Positions 20,982-37,600 of a stretch of 64,000 nucleotides of DNA are shown here, piece after piece. How positions within the stretch are numbered: the first letter of the stretch is position 1; each line of letters begins with the position of its first letter. Made by a program: the position numbers and the translations under genes. This DNA comes from Escallonia rubra (taxonomy: Eukaryota; Streptophyta; Magnoliopsida; Escalloniales; Escalloniaceae), in NCBI GenBank assembly GCA_033065855.1, contig JAVXUO010000913.1, positions 124,001 through 188,000 of the forward strand, read 5' to 3'. Below the pieces are notes generated by a model, which worked only from the letters and a program-made list of their open reading frames with translations, was not told the DNA's origin and made no database searches.

Positions 20982-23180
20982 TTATCCTATACTTTGTGCT
21001 GCATGTAATTTTTCTTGACTGTCTTCCTGGTCTCCGGTTTTCAGATCATTGTTTCCCTCATTCGAACCAAGCAATAATTCTTTTCCCATGTTATTCCCAC
21101 CACTAAGGGTTGTGGAATGCTGATCTACTCCAATTGCATTTCTTTTGTAGTTCCAAACAAGCATTGAAATGTGGTCCTGAGGCGAAATAAGACCTTGTTC
21201 TTTTAGGCAGCTTCTTTGCTCCTCTACAGTTTTTGGATCGTAAAGCCTTATATATTCGAGCAATGCTTTCTCGTGATCAGGCCTCCAACCAGTTGGAAGT
21301 GGAGTGTAATCAGTCTCTGGCACAAGAGACATACGAGTATACTGAAGCCCATCAATTGACTCCGCAAGACCCATTCTCAACAAATTTTGGAACTCTGGGG
21401 ACTGTCCTTTTTTCTCCTTCAAAGGCCGACTCAGATTCCTGGCACCTATCTTGTACACCTTTGCTCGTGAACGAAGCTTGTATTTTGCAGCATAGAGCTT
21501 CGCAAGTGAACCTCTGATGATGTAAGAACAGAAATTAACAATTTTCTTCCTATTGTCAGCATATCTATACCACTCGACCATCGTTGACAAAAACTTATTC
21601 ATTTGTGCATTTGTGTGAGCTTGAGTGGCATGGAACATTCTGAAACAAGGCTGCGGGTCTGGATCTCTATCCCCCTTAAGATAGCTCAACTTTCTAAACT
21701 GCTTAATGCACTGTTTCAGGCTTGCCGTAACCGACAACAGAGTGCCCACACCCTTCTCGCTGATGATTTTCCCACCAGTAGCGGTGTAGCGAAGAGTAGG
21801 ATACACAACTCTACGGCACAAAACATGGTCAAGAAACATTATGCCCTTAGTTATATGTTCGATAGGAAGGCTCTCGTTGTCAAGCTTGAGCATATATGTT
21901 TTATCACAAAATTCAATCAACTGTTTCCTCAAAGTTGCTGCATCAGCCCTAGGTCCCCTAACTCCAATCAATATGTGACCACCAAAACGGACATAGTCAA
22001 TCTTCCTCGTTTTATCTGGCCCACTTGTCGGAACAAATTCCGGCCAAGATGTATTTCCCTGTTCGACTTCCCCCTCTGGACTATTCCATATGACATCGCT
22101 TTTTGAGGGACAATAGTATTCTTTGATCTTGCCTTCCATCCAGCGGTCCAGTTCATCAAGACATATGTTAGCCAAAAGGGGACTTAGGATACCACAATGA
22201 CCCCAAGAAGGAACTTTTTCAGCCTCCTCTGGGGCAAACCCGAAGAATGAGTCTAACCAATATGGATCAGGCTTCGGTTCATCGTCTGCTAAAACTTTCT
22301 TCTTTTGATACTTCCGCTTCACCTTCTTCTTCTTCTCTTCAACCTGGCTCATGATCACAGGCGTAACCAATGCTGCCTTCACCAAATCAACCACCATCTT
22401 ATCTCTAACATCCCTCATTAAAGCACCTATGATCATCCCAGCCTTCATCCCATCCAAGATCGTACTCACATCCCCCTTTATGTACCACAAGTAACCTGCA
22501 AAGCTCCTTCTAATAACCCTCAACACAGTGTGCGCCGTCCGTCCAGGCCTAAACGCAAACGACTTCTGCGAAAACCGAGACTCATAAATTGGCTCCAATA
22601 TCATAAACAAAACCTCCTGAACAATCCGGTCCTGAAATGCAGGCGGCTGCGTGGTCGTCAATATAGCCCTAATCTTCCTCTTGGACAAGGACTCGTATTC
22701 TGTCTTGTCCTTTTGAGACTTAATGAAAAACTCCAACCTAGCGCCCCACTTAAACCTACCATCAAGAACAGCATTCCTAAGAGCCAGCAAGTCCTCCAAC
22801 GCTGACCGTTGCACTGCACTACGCGGCACATACGCACCCGTCTCGTCAGCACACACCTTTTGATAAGCCAACACCCACAATTCGAATCTCCTAAGATAAT
22901 GGGCCAACTGGGTCACGGTTCTTTCGGGTTCTTTGAAATTTTCAATCCACATTTGGGAACACACAGCAACACCGTCCTCCTTCATCAAGGTGGACGGGTC
23001 GTTAGGATCCGCAACCCGTCGTTGGTGGGTTGAAGTGAAGATGAATGCTCTAAATAATTTGGACCCATTTGTTCTAGGGTTTAAGTAATTCAAATGGGTG
23101 TGTGATATAGTGTTGGTGAGTGAAGAGTATATAGGTTCTTTGAGTAATTGGTGGCCGATAACGGCGAGGCGGCGATGCAT
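20982..23180 (-). CDS. nMAT2: Nuclear-encoded mitochondrial group II intron maturase, nMAT2 type
   Basis: This intronless gene encodes 732 residues, close to Arabidopsis nMAT2 (At5g46920) as I remember it. The N-terminus is basic and hydroxylated, suiting an organelle presequence, and the family works in mitochondria on splicing of group II introns. A reverse-transcriptase-like region covers about 160-460 (FQDRIVQEVLFMILEPIYES at 182-201, GILSPLLANICLDELDRWME at 330-349). Maturase domain X covers about 510-590 (NRKKIVNFCSYIIRGSLAKL at 543-562). The catalytic YADD of active reverse transcriptases is replaced by YVRF (396-399), so it keeps RNA binding/splicing but not DNA synthesis. A lysine-rich insert (282-296) interrupts the polymerase region. 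No endonuclease domain is seen. The frame is intact, and the start is the first ATG. Confidence 0.95.
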   Translation of the reverse strand: MHRRLAVIGHQLLKEPIYSSLTNTISHTHLNYLNPRTNGSKLFRAFIFTSTHQRRVADPNDPSTLMKEDGVAVCSQMWIENFKEPERTVTQLAHYLRRFELWVLAYQKVCADETGAYVPRSAVQRSALEDLLALRNAVLDGRFKWGARLEFFIKSQKDKTEYESLSKRKIRAILTTTQPPAFQDRIVQEVLFMILEPIYESRFSQKSFAFRPGRTAHTVLRVIRRSFAGYLWYIKGDVSTILDGMKAGMIIGALMRDVRDKMVVDLVKAALVTPVIMSQVEEKKKKVKRKYQKKKVLADDEPKPDPYWLDSFFGFAPEEAEKVPSWGHCGILSPLLANICLDELDRWMEGKIKEYYCPSKSDVIWNSPEGEVEQGNTSWPEFVPTSGPDKTRKIDYVRFGGHILIGVRGPRADAATLRKQLIEFCDKTYMLKLDNESLPIEHITKGIMFLDHVLCRRVVYPTLRYTATGGKIISEKGVGTLLSVTASLKQCIKQFRKLSYLKGDRDPDPQPCFRMFHATQAHTNAQMNKFLSTMVEWYRYADNRKKIVNFCSYIIRGSLAKLYAAKYKLRSRAKVYKIGARNLSRPLKEKKGQSPEFQNLLRMGLAESIDGLQYTRMSLVPETDYTPLPTGWRPDHEKALLEYIRLYDPKTVEEQRSCLKEQGLISPQDHISMLVWNYKRNAIGVDQHSTTLSGGNNMGKELLLGSNEGNNDLKTGDQEDSQEKLHAAQSIG

Positions 23181-23577
23181 TTGAGAAGTGGAAACTCAGC
23201 CAAACTCATTTCATTTTTCTGGGTGAGATTTTGAAGGAACTGTGAACTAAATTAATTGTAATTTAACTATGAGAAGAAAGGGAACAATCAATAAACAACG
23301 AGATTTCAAGGCTTACAGGATAGATGAATTCAGTGAGGCGCCTTTGCCAAATGGAGGAAAAAATTGGCGGAATCCAGTTGAAGCATTGTTAAAACCCTTC
23401 CGTTTTGGGGATTAAACTTAAACCCTTCTTTGTACCCTATTACATTTCGTACCCTTTCTTTTGTTATTATTATTATATTATATATCTGTAATAATACTGT
23501 AATTTTCAAACTATACCCCTGTTTTATCTCCTGCTTTTGTTGTTTAAGTCCTCAGACTATTCACTCTTTTTATTTTA
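23181..23577 (-). other. Upstream region of the maturase gene
   Basis: It should contain the 5' UTR and promoter. No clear TATA box is seen. AT-rich sequence extends up to the nested transposon cluster. Confidence 0.4.
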
Positions 23578-23714
23578 GGTAATGTTTAAAATCACTTACA
23601 GTTTTGGTTTTTTGTTTCCAAAAAAATTAAAATCAGTTTAATTTTTATAAAAATAAATTGGTGTTTGATTACCTAGTTTTTATTTTGAGTTTTTTCTTTG
23701 GTGGTGGGGCGTGG

Positions 23715-25658
23715 CTAAACCTGGCAAAAATTGATCCGGCCCCGCGGGTCTACCCGTACCCGTGCAAAAAACCCAGGTACGGGTACATATTTAGAAGACC
23801 CGCTGAAAACAGACCCGTACCCGAACCGACCCGTAAAATTCGGGTAATTTCGGGTCGGTTACCGGGTTTACCCAGTTATATGCCTATATATATAATTTTA
23901 GGGTTAAAACACCTCATTCTCTCCTTTCCTCACTTGTTTCCGCCGGCCCCTGCCTCTCATCCACTCTCCCTCACAGATCCCTTCTCAGTTTTCACAGGTT
24001 CCCTCTCTCAAGTCTCTCTCTTTCTCACAGATCTACCAAATCACGACCACCCTACTCCACCCACGGCGCCACGTCGGTCAGTCACTCGATCTACCGCATC
24101 TCCGTCGCCACTGGTCGGTCACTCCATCACATCGCCGCGACCAATCGGTCACTCCGTGCCCCTGTCGCCACCGATCGATCACACCGTAGCCCCGTCGCCA
24201 CCATCGCTAACCATCACTTCGTCGCTTGCGGTTGTTGGGTAGACTTTCAGTCGATGGATCTTGATGGATGTCGTGTGTTGTCGTCGATGTGCAGATTTTT
24301 TTTTTAATTATTATTATTCAAAAATGTTCAAATTGTTTTTTTTTTTTTGATGGAAAGATGTTCAGATTTTTGTGTAATGAATTTTGATGGAGAAACAATG
24401 AAGTATTTGATTGTTGGAGGTTAAGATATGTGTAATCAGTAGGTAATTAAAGTATGTTTATATAAAAAATAAGAGTTAATTACGCGATTGACCACTGTAC
24501 TATTAGGCAAATTTCACTTTGACCACTGAACTTTGATTTGTGTCAAAGTGACCACTGGACTCTTCAATTGCTCTCAATTAAGTCACTCTGTTAGGTTCCG
24601 TCAAATCTAAGTCCGTTAAGTCATTTAATTTCGGGGCAAATTCGTCACTCAATAAATTTATTTTTCTCTCTTCCTCCCTCTTTTTCTTCTTCTCCTTTCT
24701 TATTCCATGTCTGTGAAATTCCGATGGACTCTTTTCTGCACCGCCTCCTTCATCGTCGCCGGTTAGTCGTGGATCACCGGCCAATCCCACGCCAATTGAC
24801 ATGAAGTGACGACCATCGACCAACTGCCGTCACTACAACGACCACTGGTCCACCCCGCCACCACGGAACAGCCACCAACCGCCCACCGCAACACCAACGC
24901 CGACCGACGATTCGGTTGGTTGGTCAACACCACCGCCAGCACCAATACCGACCGAATAACTAACGACCAGAACACCGGTGCCCAAAGCCACCAGATATGT
25001 TACCGATGGGCCACCACACTCCCACCGACAGCCACCACACTCCCACCGTAAAAAGCCACCAGATCTGTCGCCGATGGGCCACCACACTCCCGCCAACAGT
25101 CACCCCGCCGTGGCGGAGGAGGAATCCCCATCGATCGGCTCGACCTCCTCAATCTCCGACGGCATCTCTCTCATCAAACTCCTTCGTGCGGTAAAACGTG
25201 GTTTGACTTCAGATTTGGGTTGCGATTCAACAATGTGTTTGAGTTTGACTCAGATTGAAGGGAGGTTGAAGAGATCCGCCAACGAGAACCAGAAGACAAT
25301 CTTCAGAGGAAATGGAGGTTGCGCCGGAATGAAAAAGAAGAGGAGGAGGAGGAGGAAGAAGAAGAGGAAGAAAAAAAAGAATAGAGACTGACGAATTTGC
25401 CCTTAAATTAAATGATTTAACGGACCTTTTGTTAACTGAACCTAACAGAATGACTTAATTGAACAAATTAAAGAGTCCAGTGGTCACTTTGACACAAATC
25501 AAAGTTCAGTGGTCACTTTGACACAAATCAAAATTCAGTGGTTAAAGTGAAATTTGCCTAATAATACAGTGGTCAACCGCGTAATTAACTCAAAAATAAT
25601 CAATCAGAATTTGATGATTTACCCGCGCGGGTACGGGTTCCCAAAAAGCTTACCTGAG
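23715..25658. mobile_element. GGGTACGGG-type element, probably hAT (middle layer)
   Basis: The left segment (23715-24472) starts CTAAACCTGGCAAAAATTGA and is dense in ACCCGTACCCG and CGGGTACGGG strings. The right segment (25592-25658) has CCCGCGCGGGTACGGGTTC. Such repeated ACCCG motifs after a CTGGCAAAA terminus are typical of non-autonomous plant hAT elements. The target repeat is unclear. The 24473-25591 element sits inside. Confidence 0.5.
24473..25591. mobile_element. Mutator-type element (inner layer)
   Basis: Long inverted termini begin GAGTTAATTACGCGATTGAC on the left and GAGTTAATTACGCGGTTGAC read from the right, continuing for over 100 bp. The right arm carries a local duplication of the GTGGTCACTTTGACACAAAT segment. 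An 8-bp direct repeat AAAAATAA flanks it (24465-24472 and 25592-25599). It is 1119 bp with CCACC-rich cargo in the middle and an A/G-rich stretch (25330-25385). Low-complexity frames inside are not genes. Confidence 0.82.
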
Positions 25659-25845
25659 AAAAAAAGGAACTAAAACTGGAAACTCAAAACTCTAAAATGG
25701 GAGTTTTAAAAAACAGTCATGTGTTTAAAAATTGGTTTTCAAAACTGAAGGAAAAAAAACGAAAATTGTGTACCAAACGCGTTTATTTTCTCCACTTTAC
25801 AAAACTGAAGAAAAAACTGAAAACCAACCAGTTTTCAAACAGACC

Positions 25846-26640
25846 AATGACAACTTTCTGTTAAAGTTTTGAAATGAATTTTGACAATAAAATTATTTTC
25901 TTCTTATTCTTATTTTCTTATCTGTTCTTTTTTTTCCTCTTGCTCATGCTGTCGTTGACCCACTAACACCCCATCATCAATCCACCAATATTCCTCATCG
26001 CCACCTGTCATCCCACATACCACCACTATCCACAACCATCACCGTCTGGTCGCCCCTTTAATTCCGCCATTTTACTACTACCAATGCCCCCACCTACCAC
26101 CAGTGCTCATAGTGGTCACCATCCTCAACACCATTGCCATTGCCACCCTGTCTATCCTGCGCCACCATCACCACTGCGTCTTGTGATTGTCAAATCTGCT
26201 AACCATTACTACCCATCACTTAGATATGCTACTAGCCACCACCCATCGCTGGCTACTGTATAGTCGTCGATGTCCATATCATTCTAATACATATATGGAG
26301 GGGGGATGGGGTTGATGTGACAGTCGGGGTGATGGCGTAAAGGCAACAACGAAGCAATCAACAAGTAAGTTTTGGAAAGGTTCGATTTGGTAGTGGTGGT
26401 GGTTTGCCAATTCAAAGGAGTTAAGGAAAAAGGGGGAGCAAGGAAAATAATTTTAAGAATAATATTACCTCAATATTTTTAATGAAAAAGCTGACAAATG
26501 GACCAATTCAGAGACATAACAAAGTACAAGGACTATTCTAACAAAATAAGAGTTTAGAGGCTATTTAAAAAATACAAAAATAATTTGAGGGACTAAAATG
26601 ATAGTTTTTCAATTAATTTTTTTTTTTTTGTCAATTTTTT
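25846..26640. other. Decayed repeat, possibly a truncated Mutator-type element
   Basis: A CACCAC-rich block (25960-26200) and a GGTGGTGG block (26390-26405) lie in opposite orientation. The right side ends in GAGGGACTAAAATGATAG, a terminus style common in plant MULEs. A matching left terminus was not found. Confidence 0.35.
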
Positions 26641-32208
<5,568 letters not shown>

Positions 32209-32497
32209 TGAAAAATGTCTTGTGCATTGCCTATCCTGTACGGCTGTACCGGCTGCTGGCTGTTTCTTTCTGTTAGGAAGTTACCCCGTCATCTGCAAAG
32301 GTTCCTTTTTTGTCCAAAAGACATTCTTAATAAGTTTCAGGGTCCTTTTCTCATCAGAATTATTGCCCAAGTGAACGAAGAAATTATCTGTAGAAAGAAT
32401 CTAGTACAAGTGATTGTTATGTACTTATGTTTGTCACACTGGTATAGTATGGAACGTGTACTAAAATATGTAGAGAAGGCAAGAATGGAAAAATATA

Positions 32498-33678
32498 GGG
32501 TTAATTACACCTATGTCCCTGAGGTTTGGGGGTAATTACACTCAAGGACACAAAGTTTCAAAATGTAACACTTATGTCCATCGACACACGGAACTCTAAA
32601 AATCTTAACGGTTTTAATGAAAAGACTGTATTGCCCCTGAATTAGAACCTTATTTTTTTTTAATGCCATAACTTCAATAAAAAAAAGACTTTATTTCATC
32701 TTTACTTTACTATTAACCCCCCCCCCCCCACCCCTCATCTGCATCCCCCTTCCCCGTCACCCACCAGCCCCTTCTTCCTCCCCTTCCCCGGCGCCGTACC
32801 CCACCTGCCTCCCCCTTCCCCGTCACCCACCAGCCCCTTCTTCCTCCCCTTCCCTGGCGCCGCACCCCATCTGCCTCCCCCTTCCTGGCCACCAAGACTT
32901 CCTTTCGCCCACCCATTCGGCAGCCACCTCTGTTAGACGCCGCCAGCCAGCAGCCCCCTTCCTCGCCCAACCCCGTCGCAACCCCCTCCCTTAACCAACC
33001 TCGTCGCAACGTCGCAACCCCCTCCCTTAACCGTGGTGGTCAAACAGGATGAAACCCAAAGTCGTGGTGGTTGTAAAATTCCAGATCTGCTTGTGTCGTT
33101 CTAGAACCATTTTTTCCGATGTGGTCGGCGACGATGGTCGTCATCCGGCGACCGGTGGATTTGGTCGACGGGTTAGATCTGAATCGTGGCCTCAACCAAC
33201 CCCGCGCAACGCCACAGCGTCGGAGGTTGGTCTTAACCGTGGCCTGGTTTGCCGCGGGTTAGATCTGGTCGACGAGGATGGTCGTCCTCCGACCGTCTTC
33301 TTCACTGGAAAATTGTTGAATTTTATGGACATGCAACTGAATGTAAGATCATAAATTAGGGATTAATTTGAGAATTAGTGTTTGTAAACTCTAATTTAAA
33401 AATCTTAATTTTCAAATTAGAGTTTCAAAATCTTAAAGAATTAAGATTTGTTATCCTAATTTAAAATTTATAAAAATTATTCAAAATATATTGTACAAGG
33501 GCAGTATTGTCATTTTTAAAATACAAAATGATGAACAGTATATTTTTTGGATGGAACCCTAACGGATGGACACGGGTGATACATTTGAAACATTTTTGGT
33601 CACGGAATGTTACATTTTGAAACTGTGTCCTTGAGTGTAATTACTCACAAACCTCAGGGACATAGGTGTAATTAGGCC
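32498..33678 (-). mobile_element. Non-autonomous Mutator-type element, copy 2 (inverted relative to copy 1)
   Basis: The left end GGGTTAATTACACCTATGTC and the right end read on the other strand, GGCCTAATTACACCTATGTC, are long inverted termini. A perfect 9-bp repeat AAAAATATA flanks it (32489-32497 and 33679-33687). It is 1181 bp. Its right arm matches the left arm of copy 1 (192-1369) well beyond the terminal repeat, so the two lie in opposite orientation. The central GC-rich cargo differs between copies. No transposase is seen. Confidence 0.88.
32745..32876. repeat. 66-bp C-rich tandem repeat inside MULE copy 2
   Basis: Two 66-bp units (32745-32810 and 32811-32876) share CGTCACCCACCAGCCCCTTC and differ at a few positions. 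A third unit begins at 32877 and is cut short. Confidence 0.85.
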
Positions 33679-33721
33679 AAAAATATATTTTCACTTCCTT
33701 GTACTGAACAATGATCTTTAG

Positions 33722-33844
33722 GAGATAGATGATACGTTGCTGCAGATGTACTCTTGGATCGAGCAAGCCAACAGAGGCATTTACAGTCTCTCAAAAGATG
33801 TGATGGCCAGAAGATGGGAACTGGGGAGGCAGCAGGCCAAGTAG
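33722..33844 (+). other. Coding-like orphan segment, terminal-exon style
   Basis: Directly after a CTTTAG acceptor, 40 codons read EIDDTLLQMYSWIEQANRGI and onward to ELGRQQAK, then TAG. The composition (charged, amphipathic, few rare residues) looks like real protein. It starts just downstream of MULE copy 2, so an upstream part may have been separated by that insertion or lost. I do not recognise the family. Confidence 0.35.
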
Positions 33845-34639
33845 TCCCGAGTTGATCCTTAGTCTCTTCCGTATGAGTATCTGGTTTCGTTTTCATGTCT
33901 TTCTGGTTAACTCTGTTCCTTGAAGGTAACTGAAATTTGAGTTCTATGTGCTGCTTGCTTGGTCTAAATCGTTCGTTTATCAACCAATCTTACAGCTCAT
34001 GGTCGAAATATAAATTTTTGGGTTCTGTTTGTGGAGAAAAGTACTGCGACGAAACAACTTTCAGAACTTCTGCTAGCAAACTCAGTGTCAGTTCCTTAAC
34101 TTGAAAGCAGTTGGTGCTGCCACAATGTTATTTTAGAAGGATACCACCACAAGGGTGGTTATATAAAGAACAAGCTCCAATTAAAAAGGTCCTTTACCAT
34201 GTCGCGCCATGCTTTTTTACATCTTGATTTGCCTATAGAAGATTTATATTTGATTGTTAACACACTTTTTAGTAACAGAGTGAGAATGTGGAAGTACATG
34301 CTCGTGCACTGTCAATTGCTTGTCGAAACTAATTCCAAACCTCCTCTTTGGCCTTGGTTCATCCTCGAAGGAAAAAACCACTTGTGAATTTTCTTGGTTA
34401 CCTTTGTCTTCGTTGATGCTACTGTCTTCAATACATCCAATATTTCTATCGGGCGGAGCGGCCGAGGGCTAGATCATTAATGTGGCCAGGGTATCATTAA
34501 TGTGCACTTCACATAATTCAATTTATGTAGATCTTAGTTACTTCATATTGATAAACTACTAAATGGCTCGAACGACTATTTTAAAACTTTTTACACTAAC
34601 GAAATGTTTTCACTATTTATCGAAAAGAATCACGGACTT

Positions 34640-37600
34640 GCTTCACTGGGATGAGGGCCTGATAGATCCCACATTGGTGACGATCGTTTGAGGCGATGAC
34701 CGGTCTAGATTCTCTCTTTCATTTCAGGGCAGGAAGAGAACCATGATAAACCAAAACTTCGTATGTCCGCTCTTTTGTCGTTAATTTGCAAATTCAAGTG
34801 TGCTCCTGCTTTGGATGAAGGAAGAACTAAAATTTATCGTCAACTGCTGTGCATTGGGCTCATTCAACAAGCAGTTAGCAAAGACGAATTCTACTTCTAC
34901 CCGTTTTGGGTACGCAAATGGAGATATCAAATCAAACAAGCTGAAGATGTGTACGTAAAGAAGAGAGAACAGTTTCTCTTCAGCTTACTCCCGCCACCAT
35001 CTTCCCATGATTATGAGCCATAACAGAGAAGAAAAATCATGCAATGTGGTACTGTACTGGAGTTATAGCGAGTTTAAACTCGTTTTGCTCTTGAAATCAT
35101 GCAACATGCACATATTCGTCGGCTATCTCAGCGGTCCACCACTGGTTTGTGACTTCGTCCCACAATGTTCTTTGGTGGGAAAATGCCATTGCTACTATCG
35201 TAGCCTGGCAGGCTGGTTTCTGAATTAAAAAGGTAATGGCTCGCCCATGGTGGGTGAGCAACATACCAGACGTCTACCAAATTTAGTCGCTTCTTGAAGT
35301 TTAATGCTAGCTCATCCTTGGCTGAGGCAGCACTGCACAAAGTGCGCCAGGTATCCGATAGGGTCTAGCAAGAAAAAAAGTAATTGGCTCGCCCATGGTG
35401 GGTGAGCAACATGCTAGACTCCCGCTGGTTTCAGTTCTTGAGGGCTTGAAAATGCTACCTCATCCTTGACGGATGGGTGAGGAAAGGGTACCTGATGGGT
35501 GTCGAGCAGTTTAAATGTTAACACATCATTAAAGACCAGATCAACCATCTAGGTGACTGACTATTTGCAAACGTTTTCATATATCGCTTAAGAATTAAGG
35601 TTTTTTTGGCAATGTGGGAAATTAGTAACTTTAATTGAAAGAAAGTCCTTTCAGTTTATTTTGCTAATTGGTCTGGGACTTCATGTATCTGTCAGTATGG
35701 ACCGTTTTGGTCCGCCGCGATTGTTTGTGACTTACATCGTCACTTTGTTTGTCTTGCTTTTTGTTAGCCGAATCCACAAATAATCTATACAATATGTGTT
35801 TGGATTCAATTGATAGGTCTTTTCCTTCCAAACCTCTAGTCCTTTTCTTCTGAAAATTTTCATTTCTAAAATACAACTAAATAGGTTATAAGCTATAATT
35901 GGTCAGAAAGTAACCTCCAATCTCATTGACCTCTAACCGTTCTAACCCATGACCTCCATTCTCCATTTAATAATTAATTACCTTCTTTCCTGTTCATAAC
36001 ACGGAAATTTAGCTAGTTACCAGGTAACAAAAGGGGATCCTATCAACTTGTTACGACATGGAATAATAAGCTCATGAGCTAAGTAAGTGAATTAGATAAA
36101 ACATAATCAAGAGATTACCTTTTGATTTACCAGAAGCCGAAGAAGGAAGGATTGGTCGACGAAATATGAATCGAAGACTGAACTTTGATATACCCCAGAA
36201 CAATAATGGGTTAGGCTCATGCAGCAAATTCAGTCTAAGAACACTATTCTTTTCATTTAGTCAAAGAATATTAATTCTGTGGAAGGAAAAATAGTTTGCT
36301 TAACCTTAATGATGGGACACTGGTTCTGCTAAGCTACAACAATAAGAGATAACGGCTTAGACTTGAATGTTAAATGTAAAGTTCACAGAGGCGTTGTTAT
36401 AGCTAGCTAGCTAGGCAGAGCCTTTCGGGAGCGGACCGAGGGAGCAAGAAATTCTGCTGATGACTACACTTCTGGACTTGTGTTGCCATATAAAGAACTG
36501 AATACTACATCTTAATAGGCTGATGTGAGAAACTATTAGGTGAGAAGTTAGTACGACTATACGTGAATTTGCATAATAGTGGTGGGAGCGATATTCACCT
36601 ACGACGATGACGATGGAAGGTAAAACAAAAAACTTTGATTGCTAGAGTTGTAATGCTCGCATCCGATTCTCACTCAAAACATAAGGAGCGCTAGAGAACT
36701 ATATAGAAGAACAAAATGAAATGGGAATTAAATTCTCATAACAATTGATGAAGATCCGTAGGATGATGTTTGTCTTCTTGTTTTCAGTTGTGTTTTTTTG
36801 TTTGATGTCTTAATTTTTGCTTGTTAAGTGAAAAATAAGTAGCATTTATTTGTATATACTGACGCAAAAACTGTACGGTTATCCTTGAGTACTACTAGAC
36901 GTTGCAAATATGCTAGAAGTCTTGAGGTTGAGGCGCATCTGTTGGCTTGCTAAGTTGCATGTTGATGAATATATATAATTTTATTTTAATATAAACAAGG
37001 TTACAATGACAATGTGGAAAATTACCAACATAATTGAAAGGAATTCCGTTTAATTCCAGCTAAGAACATACTAAATTCCTTTTCTCTTGCTTAAGAACAT
37101 AGGAAATGCCATTGGCTCGCCCATGGTGGAGAATGCCATTGCTACTATCATTAGCGTGGCAGGCTGGTTTCTGAATTAAAAAGGTAATGGCACACCCATG
37201 GTGGGTGAGCAACATTCTAGACGTCTATCAAATTTAGTCGCTTCTTGGAAGTTAAATGCTAGCTCATCCTTGACGGATGGCTGAGGCAACATTGCACAAA
37301 GCGCGCCTGGTACCCGATAGGCGTCTAGCAATTCAGATGTCAATACATCATTTTGGACTAGATCACTCATCTAGGTGCTCATCTGAATGAGAACACATCA
37401 TTTTATTATAAAACAAACAAGGTTATATTTGCAATGTGGGAAATTAACAACATAATCGAAAGAAACTCCTTTTGGTGCTCGCTAACTGTTCTGGGACTTA
37501 TTTCCTGATGTGACCATTTTGCTCGCCGCAGTTATTTGCCACTAACATCACTTGGTTTTTTCTCTGGCGTCGGTCTCTAGGAGAAGATCATACAAGTTCG

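Larger units (their letters stand above)
23578..25845 (-). mobile_element. PIF/Harbinger-type MITE, interrupted (outer layer of a nest)
   Basis: The left arm (23578-23714) from GGTAATGTTTAAAATCAC onward matches the reverse complement of the right end of the 15698-16155 element. The right arm (about 25659-25845), ending CAAACAGACC, matches its left end. TTA precedes the left end, but the right target repeat is not preserved. All sequence between the arms was inserted later. Confidence 0.75.

Noticed and set aside
21233-23033. Plus-strand open frames opposite the maturase gene
   Set aside because: They lie fully inside the conserved minus-strand maturase frame and resemble nothing known; they are shadow frames.
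23658-24242. 194-codon plus-strand frame
   Set aside because: It runs from the Harbinger arm across the GGGTACGGG-type element; proline/serine-rich low-complexity translation, not a gene.
24578-25391. Frames of 65-137 codons in the inner Mutator-type element
   Set aside because: Several frames are open on both strands at once because of CCACC repeats and an A/G-rich run; none has a recognisable domain.
36455-36515. Box C/D snoRNA in the array (TGATGA followed by CTGA)
   Set aside because: The D-box-like CTGA is not kept in the other two units, and no terminal stem is seen.
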